This document shows, one piece after another, positions 8,010 through 16,994 of a stretch of 64,000 nt of DNA (the first letter of the stretch is position 1; every line of letters begins with the position of its first letter). The notes beneath the pieces were generated by a model that saw only the letters and a program-made list of their open reading frames with translations, did no database searches and was not told the origin of the DNA. Where the stretch lies: contig NZ_JBHSMT010000004.1 in NCBI RefSeq assembly GCF_042654985.1, forward strand, positions 44,352-108,351, read 5' to 3'. Position numbers and translations under genes: made by a program. Source of the DNA: Paraherbaspirillum soli. Its GTDB lineage: Bacteria > Pseudomonadota > Gammaproteobacteria > Burkholderiales > Burkholderiaceae_D.

Positions 8010-8399
8010 TTATTCAATGACCGAAAAAGCTTCAGCATTATTACTGGGTTCAACGTAGCTGCCATTCTTTAGTTTTCCCCTGGTTCGAACAAATCGCTTT
8101 GATACTTTCGGCTTCTTTGGATCCCCTTTCCATTGGTCCATAATCCAAATTCCTCCTGACTCCTGGCCAATATAAAAAGCCGCATGATTTCCGTGAGAAT
8201 GGTTTTGATATTTGCCATTCACAAAAGTGGCTATTGCCGTTCCCTTTGCGATAGAAACATCACCTAAAACGTCTTTACCCTTTTTCCACGATGAGGTATG
8301 CGGGACATGGGCATAGTGTTGAATCAAAGCGACACATTGATGAGAACCGACGAGATCGCTTTGATCCAATTCGTCAACCTTCGAATAGAGATAAGACAT
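8010..8399 (-). CDS. BPSL0067-family Cys/His protein, candidate T6SS peptidoglycan amidase
   Basis: The 129-residue protein carries SHQCVALIQHYAHVP near the N-terminus (Cys22) and HGNHAAFY (His72), followed by GIWIMDQW. This is the order of a Cys-His hydrolase of the NlpC/P60-CHAP type and matches the BPSL0067 family, found near hcp genes in Burkholderiales. It has no signal peptide. It is the first gene after tssC and precedes a secreted partner, so cleavage of peptidoglycan peptides in target cells is the likely role. Family recognition is from memory of the motif pattern; catalytic activity is inferred. Confidence 0.8.
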   Translation of the reverse strand: MSYLYSKVDELDQSDLVGSHQCVALIQHYAHVPHTSSWKKGKDVLGDVSIAKGTAIATFVNGKYQNHSHGNHAAFYIGQESGGIWIMDQWKGDPKKPKVSKRFVRTRGKLKNGSYVEPSNNAEAFSVIE

Positions 8400-8417
8400 A
8401 TCACCCTCAAGGAAAAG

Positions 8418-8446
8418 CTGACCTCCTGATACAAAAGGGAGGTCAG
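8418..8446 (-). terminator. Hairpin between tssC and the cargo block
   Basis: Immediately after the tssC stop, a perfect 9-bp stem (arms 8438-8446 and 8418-8426, loop 11) is followed on the minus strand by CTTTTCC. It sits 20 nt upstream of the ribosome-binding site of the BPSL0067-type gene. It is probably an attenuator limiting read-through into the cargo genes, or a scar of the insertion of that block. Confidence 0.5.
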
Positions 8447-8462
8447 ATTTAAAAGTACTAAA

Positions 8463-9962
8463 TCAAGCAGCTTCCTTAACCAACGGCAACTTCGCCACCA
8501 GCCGCAACGACACCGTCAACCCTTCCAACTGAAAATGCGGCCGCAGGAAGAACTTGGCCTGGTAATAACCCGGGTTGCCTTCAACGTCTTCCACCACCAC
8601 TTCAGCCGCAGCCAATGGCCGGCTGGCCTTGGTTTCCTGCGATGAGTTGGCCGGATCGGCGTCGACGTAATTCATGACCCAGGCGTTCAGCCATTGCTGC
8701 ATGTCTTCACGCTCTTTGAACGAGCCGATCTTGTCGCGCACAATGCATTTCAGGTAGTGCGCGAAGCGCGAGCAGGCGAACAGGTAAGGCAGGCGCGCCG
8801 ACAGGTTGGCGTTGGCAGTCGCGTCCGAGTCGTGGTACTCGGCCGGTTTTTGCAGCGATTGGGCGCCGATGAAGGCGGCGTAGTCGGTGTTCTTGCGGTG
8901 GATCAGCGGGATGAAGCCGTTCTTCGCCAGTTCCGCTTCGCGCCGGTCCGAAATCGCGATTTCGGTCGGGCACTTCATGTCGACGCCGCCGTCGTCGGTC
9001 GGAAAGCTGTGGCATGGCAGGTTTTCGACCACGCCGCCGCTTTCGACGCCGCGAATCAGCGTGCACCAGCCGTAGCGCTTGAACGAACGGTTGATGTTGA
9101 CCGCCATCGCATAGGCCGCATTGGACCAAACGTATTTGCGGTGATCGGCGCCGTCAGTGCTTTCTTCGAAATCGAATTCATCTACCGGATTGGTGTTGAT
9201 GCCGTATGGCAGACGCGACAGGAAGCGCGGCATGGCGAGGCCGATGTAGCGCGCATCTTCGGTGTTGCGCAGCGCGTTCCATGGCGCGTACTCCAGGTTT
9301 TGCGTGAAGATCTTGGTCAGGTCGCGCGGATTGGCCAGTTCTTGCCAGGAGTCCATCTGCAGCACGGAAGGCGCGGCGCCGGTAATGAACGGTGAGTGCG
9401 ATGCCGCGGCCACTTTGGCGATCGAAGCCAGCAAGTCGACGTCCGGCGGCGTGTGGTCGAAGTAATAGTCGGCCACCAGGCAGCCGTATGGTTCGCCGCC
9501 GAGCTGGCCATATTCTTCTTCATAAATCTGCTTGAAGAACGGGCTTTGATCCCAGGCCACGCCTTTGTAGCGTTTCATCGTGCGGCGCAGGTCATCCTTC
9601 GAGACATCCATGAAACGGATCTTCAGGTTTTCGTCGGTTTCGGTATTGGTGACCAGATGGTGCAAACCGCGCCATGCGCTTTCCAGTTGCTGGAACTGCG
9701 CATGATGCAGGATCAGGTTGATTTGCTCGGATAGCTTGTGGTCGATTTCGGCAATGATTGCTTCGATGCTTTTGTAAGCATCGTCGGACATCGTGACCGA
9801 GTTGGCCAAGGCCTGTTCGGCCAGCGTCTTGACGGCATTTTCCACCGCTGCACGGGCTTGTTCGGTCTTTGGTTTGAATTCGCGGGACAGTAATGCGTTG
9901 AATTCGGTTTGCGACCCGGCAGCAGTTGCTGCGGGGCGGGCTTGTGTTTCGCGCGCGGCCAT
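8463..9962 (-). CDS. tssC: TssC type VI secretion contractile sheath large subunit
   Basis: The protein has 499 residues, the usual length for TssC/VipB. Conserved stretches include LESAWRGLHHLVTNTE near 110, YGCLVADYYFDHTPPDVDLL near 155 and NEIEFDFEESTDG-like segments near 260. TssC pairs with TssB to build the sheath whose contraction drives the Hcp tube. It lies 53 nt after tssB with AGAGGAAAAC before the ATG. High-GC codon use is normal for this genome, in contrast to the AT-rich genes that follow. Confidence 0.97.
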   Translation of the reverse strand: MAARETQARPAATAAGSQTEFNALLSREFKPKTEQARAAVENAVKTLAEQALANSVTMSDDAYKSIEAIIAEIDHKLSEQINLILHHAQFQQLESAWRGLHHLVTNTETDENLKIRFMDVSKDDLRRTMKRYKGVAWDQSPFFKQIYEEEYGQLGGEPYGCLVADYYFDHTPPDVDLLASIAKVAAASHSPFITGAAPSVLQMDSWQELANPRDLTKIFTQNLEYAPWNALRNTEDARYIGLAMPRFLSRLPYGINTNPVDEFDFEESTDGADHRKYVWSNAAYAMAVNINRSFKRYGWCTLIRGVESGGVVENLPCHSFPTDDGGVDMKCPTEIAISDRREAELAKNGFIPLIHRKNTDYAAFIGAQSLQKPAEYHDSDATANANLSARLPYLFACSRFAHYLKCIVRDKIGSFKEREDMQQWLNAWVMNYVDADPANSSQETKASRPLAAAEVVVEDVEGNPGYYQAKFFLRPHFQLEGLTVSLRLVAKLPLVKEAA

Positions 9963-10015
9963 GTTTTCCTCTTTTAACTAGGCGGTATTTAAATCGTGGG
10001 AGCGGACAGTCCGCT

Positions 10016-10555
10016 TTATTCTTCGGCAGCCGTCGTATCGGACGCCGGTTGCGCCGGCTCAGGCTTAGGTGCTTTGGCTAGCGCGTTGAGCAGCGCCGGA
10101 TCTTTCAGCACATTGGTCACCAGACTTTCGGCGCCGGATTTGCCATCCATGTAGGTCTGCAGATTTGCCAGTTGGGTGCGGGCTTCCAGCAGTTGCGCCA
10201 AGGCGTCCACTTTTCTGGCGATCGCTGCCGGCGAAAAGTCGTCCATGCTTTCGAAGGTGATATCGACCATCAGCTGGCCTTCACCGGACAAGGTATTCGG
10301 CACGGACAGCGCGACGCGCGGCTGCATCGCCTTCATGCGTTCGTCGAAGTTGTCGATGTCGATATTGAAGAACTTGCGGTCGCCGACCGCCGGCAGCGCT
10401 TCCCGCGGCTGGCCGGACAAGTCGGCCAGGACGCCCATGACAAATGGCAATTCGACCTTCTTTTCGGAACCGTAAATTTCAACGTCATATTCGATCTGGA
10501 CGCGAGGGGCGCGATTGCGCGCGATGAATTTCTGTGAACTGTTGGATGCGGACAT
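10016..10555 (-). CDS. tssB: TssB type VI secretion contractile sheath small subunit
   Basis: The 179-residue protein has the typical RNRAPRVQIEYDVEIYGSEKKVELPFVMGVLADLSG opening (about residues 13-48, split here as RAPRVQIEYDVE and LPFVMGVLADLSG). It ends in a low-complexity Ala/Pro/Glu tail. TssB interlocks with TssC in the contractile sheath. It is the first T6SS gene in this window, with 239 nt separating it from the pilus operon, so the operon promoter should lie in 10556-10794. I saw no convincing sigma-54 or sigma-70 boxes there. Confidence 0.96.
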   Translation of the reverse strand: MSASNSSQKFIARNRAPRVQIEYDVEIYGSEKKVELPFVMGVLADLSGQPREALPAVGDRKFFNIDIDNFDERMKAMQPRVALSVPNTLSGEGQLMVDITFESMDDFSPAAIARKVDALAQLLEARTQLANLQTYMDGKSGAESLVTNVLKDPALLNALAKAPKPEPAQPASDTTAAEE

Positions 10556-10794
10556 AGGAGCTCTCGGGTTATATCTTGCGATGAAGAACAGGAAAAATGA
10601 CTACCTGCAGATGCGTGGCGAATGCTGTTGCCAAGACTTCAGCAGTGCATATTCTATGTTTCAAAAATGCCAAGAAATATGAGAATTTTCTGAAAATGAC
10701 CCCTGAAGCGAAAAGATCTTCAGTCAACAAGATTGCTTGAGGCCAAGTCCGCGTTGGCCGGGCCGTCGCAATAAAACTACGCGCGTCGCCAAGC

Positions 10795-11337
10795 TCATTC
10801 GTAAGCCACAGTCAGCGTTGCAGTAGCGTTGATGTTGCCCTCGCTGCCGACGCTCTTGGTCCGTATCAGCGTCGCCTGCAGACCGTCGTCCAGCGACAGT
10901 CGGCTGGAGTTGCTGCGATTGGGCGGAATGGTCGTACTCAGATCTTTGCTACGAATCAGAATGCCGAAACCGGTCGCGCCATTGGCTGCAGAGTTTTTGA
11001 TGGCATTGGCGTTATCCGCGTCGGCGCTGGCATTCAAGCTGTAAGTGGCGCGCCAGCCTGCCGGGCAAGTGGCAGCGATGGCAATCGGCTTGGTCGGCCC
11101 CTCAATGCCGGTAAATGAGGCGTCGTTGGTCTGGCCGAAATCGATCACGATATTCTGATCCTTGATGGTGCAAGTGTCCTCCATATAAAAGCCTTTGAAA
11201 GTGGGGCCGACAGTCTGCGCCCGCAGCGGGACACAGATATTCAGCAACAGAAAAACACCGACCAGCGATGCCCGCAATCGCTGCAGCGATCCGCCATGTC
11301 CAGGGCTGCCAGTGTGCCGTCTCAATAAAGTGGCCAT
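10795..11337 (-). CDS. Fimbrial minor/tip subunit
   Basis: With ATG at 11337 (AGGAGAGGGGAG upstream) the protein has 180 residues. An upstream GTG/ATG at 11376/11373 overlapping the previous stop is also open. A signal peptide (ASLVGVFLLLNICVPLRAQ, cleavage near 41) precedes a pilin-like beta domain with an early cysteine (EDTCTIKDQ) and the terminal beta strand ATATLTVAYE used for donor-strand exchange. It differs from the two preceding subunits and is last in the operon, which suggests a minor or tip adhesin. Assembly by the adjacent chaperone and usher is inferred. Confidence 0.85.
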   Translation of the reverse strand: MATLLRRHTGSPGHGGSLQRLRASLVGVFLLLNICVPLRAQTVGPTFKGFYMEDTCTIKDQNIVIDFGQTNDASFTGIEGPTKPIAIAATCPAGWRATYSLNASADADNANAIKNSAANGATGFGILIRSKDLSTTIPPNRSNSSRLSLDDGLQATLIRTKSVGSEGNINATATLTVAYE

Positions 11338-11372
11338 CGAATTCTCCCCTCTCCTAACGATCCGGACCTGCA

Positions 11373-11951
11373 TCACGGCATCTCAATGACATAGATCACG
11401 TTGGTGTTGGCAGTGCCGGCGGTGGCCTTGCCGGTGGCGTAGTATTGCGCGTGATAATGCAAGCTCGCGGCGCCGTCCGATCCAGGTTTTATAGGATTGA
11501 CGCTGGTGTCGACGCCAACGGAAATCGCCGTACTGTCCTGATTGAGAAGCTGGATCTGGACGTTGCCCGCAGTAGGCCGGCCCGCCACCGGCAACAGCTT
11601 CAGGTTGCCGGTAACAGGATCCGTCGTGCCGCTTTTCTGGAAAAATGCCCGCACCTTGGACACCCCGCTGCCGCACTTCACCTTGATCGTGAACGGCGTC
11701 GCGCCGGCAACGCTTCCTTTCGCCGGCAATGCTGCGCTGGATAGGGTCGGCAAGCTCACATCCTGATTTACTACCGACTCCACGGCACACGTGGATGACT
11801 TATACGAGCCGGAGAACGTCAGCTTGACCTTAGCCGATGCGGCCTGGACCGGACCGGTGGCCGCCGAGACCAGCAAAAATACAGCTGCGACGGCGCTTCC
11901 GGCGCCGGAAATCAGGTTGAGAACGCAGGCTGGCAAGCGTGTTTGCATCAT
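11373..11951 (-). CDS. Type 1 fimbrial subunit
   Basis: The protein has 192 residues with a signal peptide ending near residue 38 (TGPVQA) and a FimA-type domain. There is a cysteine pair (SSTCAV and VKCGSG), the LSFSGSYKSS-like first strand, and a C-terminal HYHAQYYATGKATAGTANT segment ending in VIYVIEMP. It overlaps the previous gene by 4 nt. Sequence is close to the 182-residue-class subunit just upstream, so the two probably arose by duplication. Confidence 0.88.
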   Translation of the reverse strand: MMQTRLPACVLNLISGAGSAVAAVFLLVSAATGPVQAASAKVKLTFSGSYKSSTCAVESVVNQDVSLPTLSSAALPAKGSVAGATPFTIKVKCGSGVSKVRAFFQKSGTTDPVTGNLKLLPVAGRPTAGNVQIQLLNQDSTAISVGVDTSVNPIKPGSDGAASLHYHAQYYATGKATAGTANTNVIYVIEMP

Positions 11952-12490
11952 GGCATCTCGATTGCATAGGTAACGCGGGTATTGACCAAACCCGCGCCGG
12001 CTTTGCCGGTGGCGTAATACAGTGCCTGATACTTCAGCGTTGCCATGCCGTCCCGGCCGACGTCTACTGCTTGCATGGCCGGCCGGTGGCCGACAAAGAT
12101 CACCGAGTTATCCGCATTGCGCAGCCGAATCTGCACATTGCTGGCGCCGCCCGGCAACAATTTGAGATTGCCGGTAGCCGCATCCACCGTGGCGCCATTT
12201 TCGAAATACGCGCGCACCTTGCGCACCCCCGGATCACACTCCACTTCCAGCGTAAAGGGCGTCAAGCCGGCTTCCCGCCCAGCCGCTAGCAACTCGGTGC
12301 TCGACACCGGCGGCAAATTGACCACCCGCTCGTCGCTGCCCGTCACGTTGCAGGCGTAGGTGGATAGCCCGCCCTTGAACAGAAGCGTCCCTGGCTCGTC
12401 AGCATGAGCTGGCGACAGGCCGGTCAGCATCGGTACGGCGGCGTATGCGGCGATATACCGGAGCACGCTGCCAGGATTAATTTTGTCCAT
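11948..12490 (-). CDS. Type 1 fimbrial subunit
   Basis: ATG at 12490 has GGAG 5 nt upstream and gives 180 residues. A GTG two codons earlier overlaps the usher stop. The signal peptide ends near residue 31 (SPAHA). The mature domain has the pilin cysteine pair (YACNV and VECDPG) and the ALYYATGKAGAGLVNTRV C-terminal strand. It lies directly after the usher and is coupled to the next subunit by a 4-nt overlap. Confidence 0.88.
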   Translation of the reverse strand: MDKINPGSVLRYIAAYAAVPMLTGLSPAHADEPGTLLFKGGLSTYACNVTGSDERVVNLPPVSSTELLAAGREAGLTPFTLEVECDPGVRKVRAYFENGATVDAATGNLKLLPGGASNVQIRLRNADNSVIFVGHRPAMQAVDVGRDGMATLKYQALYYATGKAGAGLVNTRVTYAIEMP

Positions 12491-12492
12491 AC

Positions 12493-15210
12493 TCACTCCG
12501 CTCGTTTAACCTCTTTTTCCAGTCCGACTGCTCCGTTCTCGGCCGTAGCGCTCGCGCACTGCAAGGCGATGCGTTCAATTGCCGCACCTTTCCCCTTTTC
12601 GGCATGAGCTGAAGCCGGGATCTCATACGGGATCACACATTGTTCGGCTTTGCCCGGCCCCCATTTCGCCCGCAATTCGCCCTTGCCTTCGAGACCGCGC
12701 ACAAAGGCGACGCCACCCTGTCCAATGCCGCCCAGGCTCTTGCCTTCACTGTCGAACAATTCCGCTCCCATCGGCGGGAATTTGCCGTCGGCATCGCGCA
12801 AGGCAAGCAGCCGCGGATGACCGGTCACGGTAGGCATTCTCACCAATATGACGGCACCGGCGCTCGGCACCGCTTCATCGCTGGTTTGCTTGAGTTCGAC
12901 GTGGTCCGGCAGACCGTTCGGATCGAGCGCGACGGTATTGACCCGATACGGCATCAACGATGGCACGATGGCATAGCCGTTGCTGTCGATCATCGCGCCC
13001 TGGCCATTGATCAGCCTTGCGCCGGCCGCGCCTTTGGCTTCCACCAAGGCGAATGCGGTGCCGTTCAACGGCGGCCCGAGAGTGACGCCGCCGCCATGCA
13101 CCACCACGGCGCCGGCGGCATTCAGCGAGGCTTGCTTGGCGTTGCCGCCGGCGGAAACCGTGGCCGAATACGTGCCCCTGGCTCCGCGATAGGCGCCGTA
13201 GCCGCCGACTGTCTGCTGATTGCCGCCGCTGCTGGCACGCGAGCCATTGATGCCGTAGTTGATTTCCGAATTTTCGCCGGCGCTGCCCGATGCATTCATT
13301 TGCGCATTGCTGCCGGCATTGTCGTCGCGCGTAACCGAGGCGCTGAGGTAGTCGAACACAGGCTTGCTTCCGACCGTACTGCCGATCGGGATGGAAACGC
13401 TGACCCCGAACTGGTTGCTGGATCTTCCCGAGCGGTCTTTGGTGCGCTGCGCATACAGGTTGTACGAATAGTTTTTATAGGCGCTATTGAAACCCAGCTG
13501 ATACTGCAGCTCCGGCGCTTGGTCCAGCCCCCAGTAGGTTTGCGAGCTGCCGGTGGCGTACAGGAAATCATTGTCGTTGAACGACTGACTGATGTTGAGC
13601 TCGAGTCGGTTTTTTACCCGAAAACTGAGGTCACTTCCTGCCTCCGCCGATGGCGCACGCGCAGCAACTGCCTCTTGCAGGCCATAAAACCCCCGAGTCG
13701 AGTAACGGTAAGCCGCCAGCGCGAAGTTGGTCCCGGATTCCGGCACCAACTTGCTGTAACTGACGCGCCAGCTCTGTCCGTGCTGACTATTTTGTTCTGT
13801 CAGCTTGGTGCGGGCCGTGGTGACATCCAGCGCCAGCGCGCCGTAGCTAGTATTGAAGGCGCCGCCCAACAATGCCGACAGATAGCCGTCCGCAGCCAGA
13901 ATCCCACCGTAGGCCGAGAGCAGATTGCCCAGCCCCCGCTGATAAATGGCCTGCACTACCATCGGCGACGATTCAACGTTCACGGCACGCAATTGACCTA
14001 ACGTCAAATTGAATCGGGATGCCCCCGGCCGCAACAACTGCGGGACTGAAGCGAACGGCACTGCAAAACGCCGTTCGCGGCCATCGGCCTCGGTGATCGT
14101 CACCTGCAAATCGCCGCCATAGCCGGTGCCGTATAAATCGTTGAACTCGAACGGTCCGGGAGGCACGGTGGTTTGATAAATGATGTTGCCGCCTTGACGC
14201 ACCGTGACCCGGGCATTGCTCTCGGCCATGCCGCGCACCACCGGTGCATAGCCGCGCAGGGAATCCGGCAACATGCGGTCGTCGCTGGCCAGTTGCACAC
14301 CGCGCACGTTGAATGCGTCGAACACCTCGCCCGAGGTATTGCTGTCGCCCAGCGTCAACTGGCTGTTCCATGCCGGCACATTGCGCTGCGCATAAGCCGC
14401 AATACTCTTTTTTTGCAGCGGCCGCTGCGACTGCCAATTGAGCGAAGAACGCTGGCGCAAGCGCCAGTCGCCGAGATTGACCCCGGTCAGCAAACCCGCA
14501 TAGGCGCTGTTGTTGCTGGCCCCTGCCGCATGAGCGGCATAAGTACTGATGTTGTAGTCGAGCGTGGCGGCGTTGATGCCGGATTGCCAGCGGCTGGGGT
14601 CGACATAGCCGCGAGCAATCCGCCGCAGATTCGCTTGCGGAATGGTCAGGTCCAGCCGTTGATCACCGCTTTGATATACCGCCACGGCTCCCGCCACCGC
14701 ACCTGCCAACGGCAGGCATTGCGACTGCGGCGCCGGCACATCCCCGGCCAATTTGCCAGCGATACTGGCGCTTGCATTTGCGACAGGCTGTTTGGTATCT
14801 ATGCCCAGTCGCTCCAGGCTGGCCAAGGTAAAGCAGGGAGAGGCGGAATCGTCGCCGGGCTGGGTCCGAAATTCGATTTCATGCGTGCCGCGATTTTGCT
14901 CGTTGATATAAAGATCGACCCGATACGTTCCAGGCAATACCGGGTTGCCTTGGGTGTAGCGGGAGACGTCGGCGGCAGGACCGACGAAGAAGTCGGAATT
15001 GAACTCGATAGAGGCCGGTTTGGCAGGCGACGCGATCACCGGTTCAGGCGCTGACGGCGCGCCTGCCAGGCCTGCCGGATCTTTGGTTTCGACGGCATAG
15101 GCAAATCCGCCAAACGCGCCGGCCATGGATGCAGCGACAACCCAAGCAAGCTGGCGCAGCATGGGCGTCGATGCGGCAGCTCGACATATCGTGTTTGATT
15201 TTCGTTTCAC
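12493..15210 (-). CDS. Outer-membrane fimbrial usher (FimD/PapC family)
   Basis: A GTG at 15210 preceded by AGGA gives 905 residues and a normal signal peptide (LAWVVAASMAGAFGGFAYA). The frame stays open to a TTG at 15267 overlapping the chaperone stop. Domains run in order: N-terminal periplasmic domain (FNSDFFVGPAADVSRY near 60), barrel with plug (YAPVVRGMAESNARVTVRQ, then FNDLYGTGYGGDLQVTI), and C-terminal domain rich in VPYRVNTVALDP-type motifs. The usher is the pore that assembles pilus subunits delivered by the chaperone. It is intact in length. Confidence 0.95.
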   Translation of the reverse strand: MKRKSNTICRAAASTPMLRQLAWVVAASMAGAFGGFAYAVETKDPAGLAGAPSAPEPVIASPAKPASIEFNSDFFVGPAADVSRYTQGNPVLPGTYRVDLYINEQNRGTHEIEFRTQPGDDSASPCFTLASLERLGIDTKQPVANASASIAGKLAGDVPAPQSQCLPLAGAVAGAVAVYQSGDQRLDLTIPQANLRRIARGYVDPSRWQSGINAATLDYNISTYAAHAAGASNNSAYAGLLTGVNLGDWRLRQRSSLNWQSQRPLQKKSIAAYAQRNVPAWNSQLTLGDSNTSGEVFDAFNVRGVQLASDDRMLPDSLRGYAPVVRGMAESNARVTVRQGGNIIYQTTVPPGPFEFNDLYGTGYGGDLQVTITEADGRERRFAVPFASVPQLLRPGASRFNLTLGQLRAVNVESSPMVVQAIYQRGLGNLLSAYGGILAADGYLSALLGGAFNTSYGALALDVTTARTKLTEQNSQHGQSWRVSYSKLVPESGTNFALAAYRYSTRGFYGLQEAVAARAPSAEAGSDLSFRVKNRLELNISQSFNDNDFLYATGSSQTYWGLDQAPELQYQLGFNSAYKNYSYNLYAQRTKDRSGRSSNQFGVSVSIPIGSTVGSKPVFDYLSASVTRDDNAGSNAQMNASGSAGENSEINYGINGSRASSGGNQQTVGGYGAYRGARGTYSATVSAGGNAKQASLNAAGAVVVHGGGVTLGPPLNGTAFALVEAKGAAGARLINGQGAMIDSNGYAIVPSLMPYRVNTVALDPNGLPDHVELKQTSDEAVPSAGAVILVRMPTVTGHPRLLALRDADGKFPPMGAELFDSEGKSLGGIGQGGVAFVRGLEGKGELRAKWGPGKAEQCVIPYEIPASAHAEKGKGAAIERIALQCASATAENGAVGLEKEVKRAE

Positions 15211-15263
15211 CGGACCATCCTGTTCGCCATGACACCTTTCCCACCGTTGCATTCTCCGTAGGC

Positions 15264-16010
15264 TCAATTCGAAACGTCGACCGTTTCCTTGACGGCTGCG
15301 CCGTAATCGCTCAAGGCGGTATACAAAACCTTGGCCGCTCCGCTGACATGCAATTCACCTTTGGACGGCACAAAGTCGGCGCTGCCGTGCGGCGCAATCA
15401 TTTGCAGATTGAGATCGATTTCTTTGCCGTCGTGCTCGATTTTGACGTCGCCGAAAGAGATGTAATACGGCGACGGATTGCTGGCGCGCAGCAGCATGCC
15501 CTTGCCGTCCTGTTTCGCCACCAATTGCCAGTGCAAGCGCTTGAGCTGGCCGATCGAATCGTCCAGCAACGCGTCCGGACGGTAGAAGATCTTGATGCGG
15601 GTGCGAAATGCCAGCTGCATTAAATTGCGATTCTCGGCATCCAGCGGCTTGGGCGGGATCTCCAGCACGTTGAGCCAGTAAACCGATTCCCGGTCCTTCG
15701 GCAAATCGCCGCCGGTAAACATCAGGCGTAAGGTCTGCCCTTTTTTCGACTCCATCCGGAATACCGGCGGCGTCAATATGAACGGCACCTGGACTTCATT
15801 GGGCGCCGAGTCGGCCCGGCCATCGTCGACCCAGGTCTGCACCAGCGCGGCTTGCCCGCCCTCATTGGTCAAGCGGATACTGACTTCCCGATTCTTTTCC
15901 AGGTAAATCACGCGGGTACCGGTGATCACCACGCTGGCTTGGGCTGGTGGCGCCAGCGTCGCGAGTGCCAGCACCAGGCCAGCAAAGCAGCGCCTCAATT
16001 GCTTGTTCAT
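15264..16010 (-). CDS. Periplasmic pilus chaperone (PapD/FimC family)
   Basis: The 248-residue protein has a signal peptide (GLVLALATLAPPAQA) and the immunoglobulin-like chaperone fold. Visible motifs are VITGTRVIYLEKNREVSIRL at the start, the FILTPPVFRMESKKGQTLR edge strand, and YWLNVLEIPPK, the family signature near residue 120. It delivers subunits to the usher by donor-strand complementation. AAGGA precedes the ATG and the gene lies between the first subunit and the usher, the classical order. Confidence 0.96.
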   Translation of the reverse strand: MNKQLRRCFAGLVLALATLAPPAQASVVITGTRVIYLEKNREVSIRLTNEGGQAALVQTWVDDGRADSAPNEVQVPFILTPPVFRMESKKGQTLRLMFTGGDLPKDRESVYWLNVLEIPPKPLDAENRNLMQLAFRTRIKIFYRPDALLDDSIGQLKRLHWQLVAKQDGKGMLLRASNPSPYYISFGDVKIEHDGKEIDLNLQMIAPHGSADFVPSKGELHVSGAAKVLYTALSDYGAAVKETVDVSN

Positions 16011-16093
16011 GGAATCCTTACTGCGTAGAAAACGAAAGAAGGCCGAGGACGCGCGATGCGAGCCCCCGGCTGCCGAACCGATTTAACGGCTGG

Positions 16094-16663
16094 TTATGGG
16101 TAGGCCAGTGTGTACAGGGTGGAACTGGTCACCGGACCCTGGGTTGCCGCACCGGTTGCGTAGTACTGAACGGCGTAGGTCATGGTTCCGCTACCGGTAT
16201 CTATACCCGGCAGTCCGCCGATGCCCGGAGCCCCACCGCTCACGACGTAAGACTGACCGGTCGAACCAACCGGCAACACGGAGCCGTCAGCATTCAGCAA
16301 CTGCAGTTGAACTTCTTTCGCCGCATCGGCGGCGGTGCTGGTTTGCTTGAGAGTGCGATGGGTTGGATCCATGTTCAGCTTGGATTCAAAATGCGCGGCG
16401 ATTTTCGTCAAGGCGCCCGAGCAATCTTTGACCTTGATCTGAAATGAAGTCGCGCCGCCAACTTCTCCTGCCTTGCTCAAGCCCTTGGTCGAAAGAGTAG
16501 GCAAAGTGACGGTTTGGTTGGCCGCGCCGTCGATGGTGCAGGTGCTGTCTGTCAGCCTGCCGTTGAAATCAATCTGACCGCCTTGCGCCTGCGCAAATGA
16601 CGATGAAGAGGCAAGCAGCCCGAAGGTAGCCAAAACGGAGAGGGAAATCAGAGATTTTTTCAT
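16094..16663 (-). CDS. Major fimbrial subunit (FimA family)
   Basis: ATG at 16663, with AGGAA upstream, gives 189 residues. An open extension to 16783 is non-coding leader. A signal peptide (MKKSLISLSVLATFGLLA to SFAQA) precedes the pilin domain: GGQIDFNGRLTDSTCTIDG with the first cysteine, VKDCSG with the second, and MTYAVQYYATGAATQG near the end. Being first in the operon, it is probably the main shaft subunit. The 84-nt gap to the chaperone fits higher expression of the first gene. Confidence 0.92.
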   Translation of the reverse strand: MKKSLISLSVLATFGLLASSSSFAQAQGGQIDFNGRLTDSTCTIDGAANQTVTLPTLSTKGLSKAGEVGGATSFQIKVKDCSGALTKIAAHFESKLNMDPTHRTLKQTSTAADAAKEVQLQLLNADGSVLPVGSTGQSYVVSGGAPGIGGLPGIDTGSGTMTYAVQYYATGAATQGPVTSSTLYTLAYP

Positions 16664-16994
16664 TACATGGTTCCTGGTTAGTTGGACAGCTGACCGATAT
16701 AGTGTGAAATACATCGGCAGAACCAAGTGTAATAAAGTGCCTTTCTGATAAGAATAGGAAATTTCTAATTTGTGCGAAGACAATGTGAACTAAGGTTAAA
16801 TTCAAGCGAGCTATAGGGCACCGCTAAAAACCGGCTTTGCCCCTCCCTCTTAGCGAATCCCAGCACAAAAATGGCCGACCGATTTTGTTCGGCCGGCCAT
16901 GCATATGTCAGTCTTGCGGAAAGTTCCCCCCCCACCGTCGATACGATTGGAGCGACCGCTGACGGCATGCGCCAGCGGCGCCTAGCCAGCCGGA
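16664..16994. other. Spacer between the SDR gene and the pilus operon
   Basis: It holds the terminator of the SDR transcript (16866-16900). About 200 nt of AT-richer DNA follows, in which the pilus operon promoter must lie. On the minus strand, TTGGTT and TATATC about 19 nt apart are the nearest promoter-like boxes, but the spacing is poor. No gene is seen. Confidence 0.5.
16866..16900 (-). terminator. Rho-independent terminator after the SDR gene
   Basis: Arms 16890-16900 and 16871-16881 pair over 10 of 11 positions with an 8-nt loop. The minus-strand transcript then reads TTTTTG. It lies about 95 nt beyond the SDR stop and separates that gene from the pilus operon. Confidence 0.75.

Noticed and set aside
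10556..10794. Sigma-54 promoter for the T6SS operon
   Set aside because: A TTGGCA box occurs, but the required GC is not at the right distance, so no call is made.
12640..14001. 453-codon plus-strand frame opposite the usher
   Set aside because: Low-complexity Arg/Gly/Ala translation typical of antisense frames; the usher on the other strand is complete.
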